NCBI GenBank assembly: GCA_003255065.1
Contig: QAOA01006379.1
Coordinates: 199,252 to 263,251 of the forward strand
Reading direction: 5' to 3'
Source of the DNA: Cercis canadensis
Lineage: Eukaryota; Streptophyta; Magnoliopsida; Fabales; Fabaceae
DNA length: 64,000 nt
Part shown: one piece after another, positions 59,822 to 64,000 of the stretch
Position numbering within the stretch: the first letter of the stretch is position 1
Layout: each line of letters opens with the position of its first letter
Made by a program: the position numbers and the translations under genes
The notes under the pieces: model-generated
Seen by the model: the letters and a program-made list of their open reading frames with translations, nothing else
What the model was told of the DNA's origin: nothing
The model's database searches: none

Positions 59822-59883
59822 ATTGGTATCAGAGCCTCCCTTCCAGGCACCTTGTTTTGACTCTGTTTTTGGGTCATTCTACC

Positions 59884-61060
59884 ATGGTGACGGCTAATGA
59901 GGTTGATATTCAGTTGAAGGAGGCTGAGAAGAATATGGACGAAAGATTTAGCAAGATGGATGAACGATTTTCGAATCATGACAAGAAGCTCAAAGGGATC
60001 GAGTAGAAATTTGAATCGCTAATGCTATTCATGCGATCGGAATTTGACACGTTAAAGACCGGAGGGGGCAAAAGGAAGGAAACTTCCAACGCCGAGGGCT
60101 CCAATGCGGGTTCGCAAGGGGAGGTGAACGAAGGGGAAACACCGCCGGAACCAAACCATAACACGGACAACACTCAAATCACACTTCCGGGATTCGACGG
60201 AAATGATTTCCGCACTTGACTAGGAAAGTGTGAGCAATTTTTCTTCCTGGAGGAAGTCCCAGAGGTCAAGAGAACCAAGTTGATCATGCTGGCAATGGAA
60301 GGCAAGGCCTACGCATGGCTCAAACAACATGTGAGTACAAGGGGTAAGAATGTTATTCCATGGACAGAACTGTTGACGGACATTGCGATGAGATTTGATG
60401 ACGGTATTTTTGATGACCCAGTGGCGGAATTAATGCAATTAAAACAAGAGAGGAGTTTAGATGAGTATCTTACAGGATTTGATGAGTTAGTTGCTAGAGC
60501 GGGTCTGGATTCAAAAATGGCTATGAGTTATTTTTTGGGTGGTCTGAATGAAATATTGGAGAAAGCAGTGAGGATCTAAAGGCCGAAATCCCTGGTGGAG
60601 GCCATTCAAATAGCCAAATGGCAAGAGAGCTTGTTTTCATCCCTCCCTCACCAGCACTCCCCAGCACAACACTCAAATAACCGCTCTCATCTTTACCCAC
60701 AGAAACCACTTCAGACACCCTATACCAACCACAATAATACCTCCAATTATAAACCAAGCTTCACTTCCCGAAATAACTTCAACCACACCCCAAAGACTAG
60801 CCCATATTCCTCCAACTCCACTAACAACTACCAGAGCAAAACCACCAGTTCTCTTCACAGCCCCTTGCATAACCACACCAAAACCCCTTATACTCCTCCT
60901 CATAAACAGCTAAATAAAGTTAACCGAGGAATGTCACTAGCTGAAGAGAGACGATCAAAAGGTCTTTGTTGGATTTGTGGAGACAAGTGGAGTCCTCAAC
61001 ATCTCCAGGAATGCAAGAGATCAAGGGTGTTCAGTCTGCTGGTAGAAGAAGGGGACTCAG
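59884..61060 (+). pseudogene. gypsy gag with zinc-knuckle-like motif
   Basis: The start codon at 59884 opens MVTANEVDIQLKEAEKNMD, a coiled-coil-like N terminus. The gag core includes MLAMEGKAYAWLKQHVSTRG, WTELLTDIAMRF and ERSLDEYLTGFDELVARAGL. After a P/S/T/N-rich linker comes CWICGDKWSPQHLQEC, a C-x2-C-x7-H-x3-C knuckle-like motif. In-frame stops are TAG at 60004, TGA at 60217 and TAA at 60577. All lie in one frame, and each can be explained by one transition. In a live element gag forms the virus-like particle. Confidence 0.85.
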
Positions 61061-63176
61061 AAAAAGAGGACACAGGTACTATAGATGAACAACAGCAAGG
61101 AGAGGGAGAAGAGGTGGACCTGAACATCATTCAAATCTCCCTACAAGCAATCAGGGGACACAATGGGGGTCAAACTATAGTTTTAGAGGGCACAATTAAG
61201 AAGCAGGTGATGTCCTTTCTCATAGACACTGGGAGTACACACAACTTCCTTTCAACCAAACTGGCCAAGCAATTAGGCCTGAAGCATAGTTATGCAGGGA
61301 AGCTCACAATCAGAGTAGCCAATGACCAATTGGTGTCCATCACTTCTCAGGCCCTAGGGGTGTCATGGAGTGTCGAAGACACCCAATTTCAAGCTGACTT
61401 CCTGATCTTACCTGTCTCAGGCCTCAATGCTATCCTTGGCATGAGTTAGCTACAATCGCTTGGGAAGATAGAATGGGATTTTAACCAAAGGTATATGATA
61501 TTCCACCACCACAACAAGCTTACCACACTCAAAGGCAGGCAAGAACCATTTGACTTGAAAGAAGTCAGTAAGGAAGTGAATGCTTTCAAAGGCTTAGGGG
61601 ACTGTTTTACCTTAAGATTGCTGCAGGTGGAAAGCATTACAGCCGAAAGGAACCCCACCTCATTGTTGACTTCCACTCAACAAAAACAATTGAATGCAGT
61701 GCTACTACAATTCGACTCACTCTTCCAAACACCCACCACCCTCCCACCATCTCGACATTATGACCACAAAATCAACTTGAGTAAGGAAGGTGCGCCTATT
61801 TCTTTACGACCATATAGATATCCTTATCTGCAAAAGAATGTCCTCGAAAAAATGGTAGAGGAAATGCTACAATCAGGGATTATTCGGGAAAGTTCTTCAG
61901 CTTTTGCAGCACCTGTGGTGTTGGTAAAAAAGAAAGACCTCTTATGGTGTTTCTGTGTGGATTATAGGAAACTTAATGCAGCCACCTTAAGAACAAGTTT
62001 CCTATTCCTATTGTTAAAGAACTGATTGATGAACTTCACGGGTCCAAATTCTTCTCCAAACTGGATTTGCGATCAGGCTATCACCAAGTACGCATGCACC
62101 CCTCTAATGTCCATAAGACAGCATTCAAAACCCATAACGGGTACTTCGAGTGGTTAGTCATGCCTTTTGGGTTCTCCAACGCACCAGCAACCTTTCAAGC
62201 TCTCATGAACGATGTTTTTCGAAGGTTCTTAAGACGTTTCATCATTGTCTTCTTCGATGACATCCTAATTTATAGTCGTAGTTGGGAAGAACACCTTACC
62301 CATCTCACATGCGCATTCAACACCCTTCAACAGCACAAGCTCCTCTTGAAGAAGAATAAATGTGCTTTTGCTCAGACCACCATTGAGTACTTGGGACACA
62401 TGATCAGTGGGAATGGCGTATGCATGGATAGCAACAAAGTGGCAGCAGTGCTTGAATGGCCTATACCCAAGACGGCTAAATAAGTTCGTGGCTTCCTTGG
62501 CCTTACGGGTTATTATAGGCGTTTTGTACAAGGCTATGGTGGCATAGCTAGACCTCTCACCAACCTAGTAAAAAAGGGCTCTTTCATCTGGACACCAGAA
62601 GCAGCACTGGCTTTCGTTAAATTAAAGGAAGCCATGACTTTTGCCCTTGTGCTACAGCTTCCAAATTTTTCCAAAGCCTTCATTTTGGAAACGGATGCTT
62701 CCAAAGAAGGGATTGGTGCAGTCTTGATACAAGACAACAGGCCCATTGCGTTCCTCAATAAAGCTATGGGACCAAAATTTGGGTCATTGTCCACCTATGA
62801 ACTCGAACTTTTTGCAATTGTCTTTGCAGTCAAAAAATGGAGCCAATACTTCATTGGCAATCACTTCACAGTACGCACAGATCAACAAGCCCTCAAACAC
62901 CTGCTCGAACAACCGCTGTCCACACCAATGCAGTACAAATGGCTCGAAAAGCTATTGGGCTACAATTATGACATTCACTATAAGAAGGGCAGGGACAATC
63001 AGGTGGCAGACGCACTGTCCCGATGCGAAGAAGTTCCAAATCTAATGTCCATTTCGGTGGTAGACACCAACTTGTTAGACAGAATTAAAGAGAGCTGGAA
63101 CAAGGATGAATCTATCCGAAGTAAGATGGACAAGCTGCAGAAAGAAGAATTACAAAACAGCAAGTACCAACTTTAG
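61061..63176 (+). pseudogene. gypsy pol: protease, reverse transcriptase, RNase H
   Basis: Aspartic protease: FLIDTGSTHNFLS at about 61219. A TAG stop at 61447 follows. Reverse transcriptase: SGIIRESSSAFAAPVVLVKK, then a one-base frameshift around 61995-62005, then LDLRSGYHQVRM, MPFGFSNAPATFQ and the catalytic FFDDILIYSRS (about 62249). A TAA at 62481 falls directly before VRGFLGLTGYYRRF. RNase H: ETDASKEGIGAVL, STYELELFAIVFAVKKW and RTDQQALKHLLEQ, then the linker motif YKKGRDNQVADALSR. A TAG at 63174 ends the frame. The order and motifs are those of Ty3/gypsy pol. Confidence 0.9.
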
Positions 63177-63237
63177 GGACAACTCTTGAAACGCAAAGGA
63201 AAACTAGTAGTGGGGGAAAGATGTCTCGGGACAAGGG

Positions 63238-64000
63238 GGCACTTATCAACGTGTCAAGGCAACTCTGTATTGGAAGGGCATGCAGCAAGATATCAAAGCG
63301 TTTATCCAACAATGTGACACTTGTCAGAGATGTAAACCTGATCTCTCAAAATACCCAGGACTTTTCCAACCCCTTCCAATTCCCGAAGGAGCTTGGCAAT
63401 GTCTCTCGATGGATTTCATAGTGCAACTTCCAAATTCTATTGGCAAAACCGTCATATTGGTAATCGTTGACAGACTAACAAAGTACAGCCATTTCTTTGG
63501 TCTTAAACACCCATATACAGCCAAGGATGTAGCTCAAATTTTCCTAGAGCACATCGTGAAACTCCATGGGTGGCCCTTGGCCATCGTCTCAGATAGAGAC
63601 TCAATATTTCTCAGTGCTTTCTGGAGAGAGCTCTTCACTCTCCAAGGGGTACAATTACAGAAGTCCACCGCTTACCACCCTCAAATAGACGAGCAATCAA
63701 AAGCTGTTAACAAGGTAATAGAAGGCTATCTACGCTGCTTTGTCAGTAATATCCCTCACAAATGGGTGCAATGGTTACCTACTGCAGAACTCTGGTACAA
63801 CACCCATTACCAAGCATCCATTAAGATGACACCCTTTGAAGCATTGTACGGATATTCCCCAAACCTAGGCAACCCTTTTGTCTCAGGAGCATCGATGATA
63901 GGAGCTGTTGAAACTACACTTCGTTCCAGAGATCAGATTTTGACTTTGTTGAAACAACATTTGTTGAAAGCACAAGAGCGGATGAAATGGTATGCAGATA
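63238..64000 (+). pseudogene. gypsy integrase (runs off the window)
   Basis: After a small deletion and frame change between 63176 and 63238 the integrase is open to the window end. The zinc-binding half is visible as CDTCQRCK, preceded by a shortened region where the two histidines would be. In the core, MDFI and SDRDSIF supply two acidic residues. At the third catalytic position, in the QSKAVNKVIEGY segment (about 63690), lysine replaces glutamate, a change one G-to-A step away. RPLP-type and ALYGYSPNL motifs are normal. It would be inactive as read. Confidence 0.85.

Larger units (their letters stand above)
59651..64000 (+). mobile_element. Ty3/gypsy retrotransposon, degenerate, cut by the window edge
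   Basis: A probable 5' LTR (59651-59821, TGTTAGGAAG...GTTACA, 171 bp) is followed by TGGTATCAGAGC at 59824-59835, the common plant primer site for initiator tRNA-Met. Gag, protease, reverse transcriptase, RNase H and integrase follow in gypsy order, up to the end of the window. No chromodomain or 3' LTR is in view. Six in-frame stops and two frameshifts disable it. It lies head to head with UTP20, about 680 bp upstream of that gene's start codon, so it could affect the promoter. Confidence 0.92.

Overview
This window is plant nuclear DNA, most likely from a eudicot. The signs are multi-exon genes with GT-AG introns, a receptor kinase of the plant LRR-RLK subfamily XII type, plant Ty1/copia and Ty3/gypsy retrotransposons with short LTRs and an initiator-methionine tRNA primer site, an Athila-type gypsy element, Tourist-like MITEs and a nuclear copy of plastid rbcL. 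I cannot name the species. The sequence is a draft assembly: it has two long N gaps (25937-26262 and 44312-44446) and six single-N joins, five of which are flanked by repeated sequence.

Layout. (1) 1-1129 is a direct duplicate of 35089-36216, which lies inside a UTP20 intron. (2) 1326-5032, minus strand: an intact three-exon gene for an LRR receptor kinase of 1100 aa with a non-RD kinase. (3) 5033-10610: AT-rich intergenic DNA with local duplications, an exon-like mitoferrin fragment and a 419-bp segment present twice around a single N. (4) 10611-25395: a mosaic of duplicated blocks. It holds a copy of the UTP20 last exon broken by a stop codon, two 5'-truncated F-box-associated-domain fragments, a tandem pair of about 1.9-kb units each carrying a 3' rbcL fragment, a solo LTR, and an Athila-type element that cuts into the second F-box fragment. 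(5) 27051-32230: a Ty1/copia element with 161-bp LTRs and a 5-bp target duplication. (6) 33181-58966, minus strand: the complete 31-exon gene for UTP20, 2698 codons, a HEAT-repeat protein of the small-subunit processome. Its introns hold the 1.1-kb duplicate, a possible LINE remnant, a tandem duplication that copies a splice acceptor, a nested foldback element and a TIR MITE. (7) About 59651-64000: a degenerate Ty3/gypsy element, plus strand, running off the right edge.

The two intact genes are unrelated in function: one is probably a cell-surface immune or developmental receptor, the other a nucleolar housekeeping factor for 18S rRNA maturation. What links the window together is its duplication history. 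Pieces of the UTP20 3' region sit at 1-1129 and 10611-11990, on either side of the receptor gene. The copia element is present in the UTP20-adjacent block but missing from the paralogous block at 10.6 kb, which orders the two events. In both autonomous-type retroelements the in-frame stops look like C-to-T or G-to-A transitions, and the integrase catalytic glutamate reads as lysine in each, as expected from decay of methylated, silenced DNA. I found no evidence of a new multi-gene system. The most interesting signals are these historical and assembly-level patterns.
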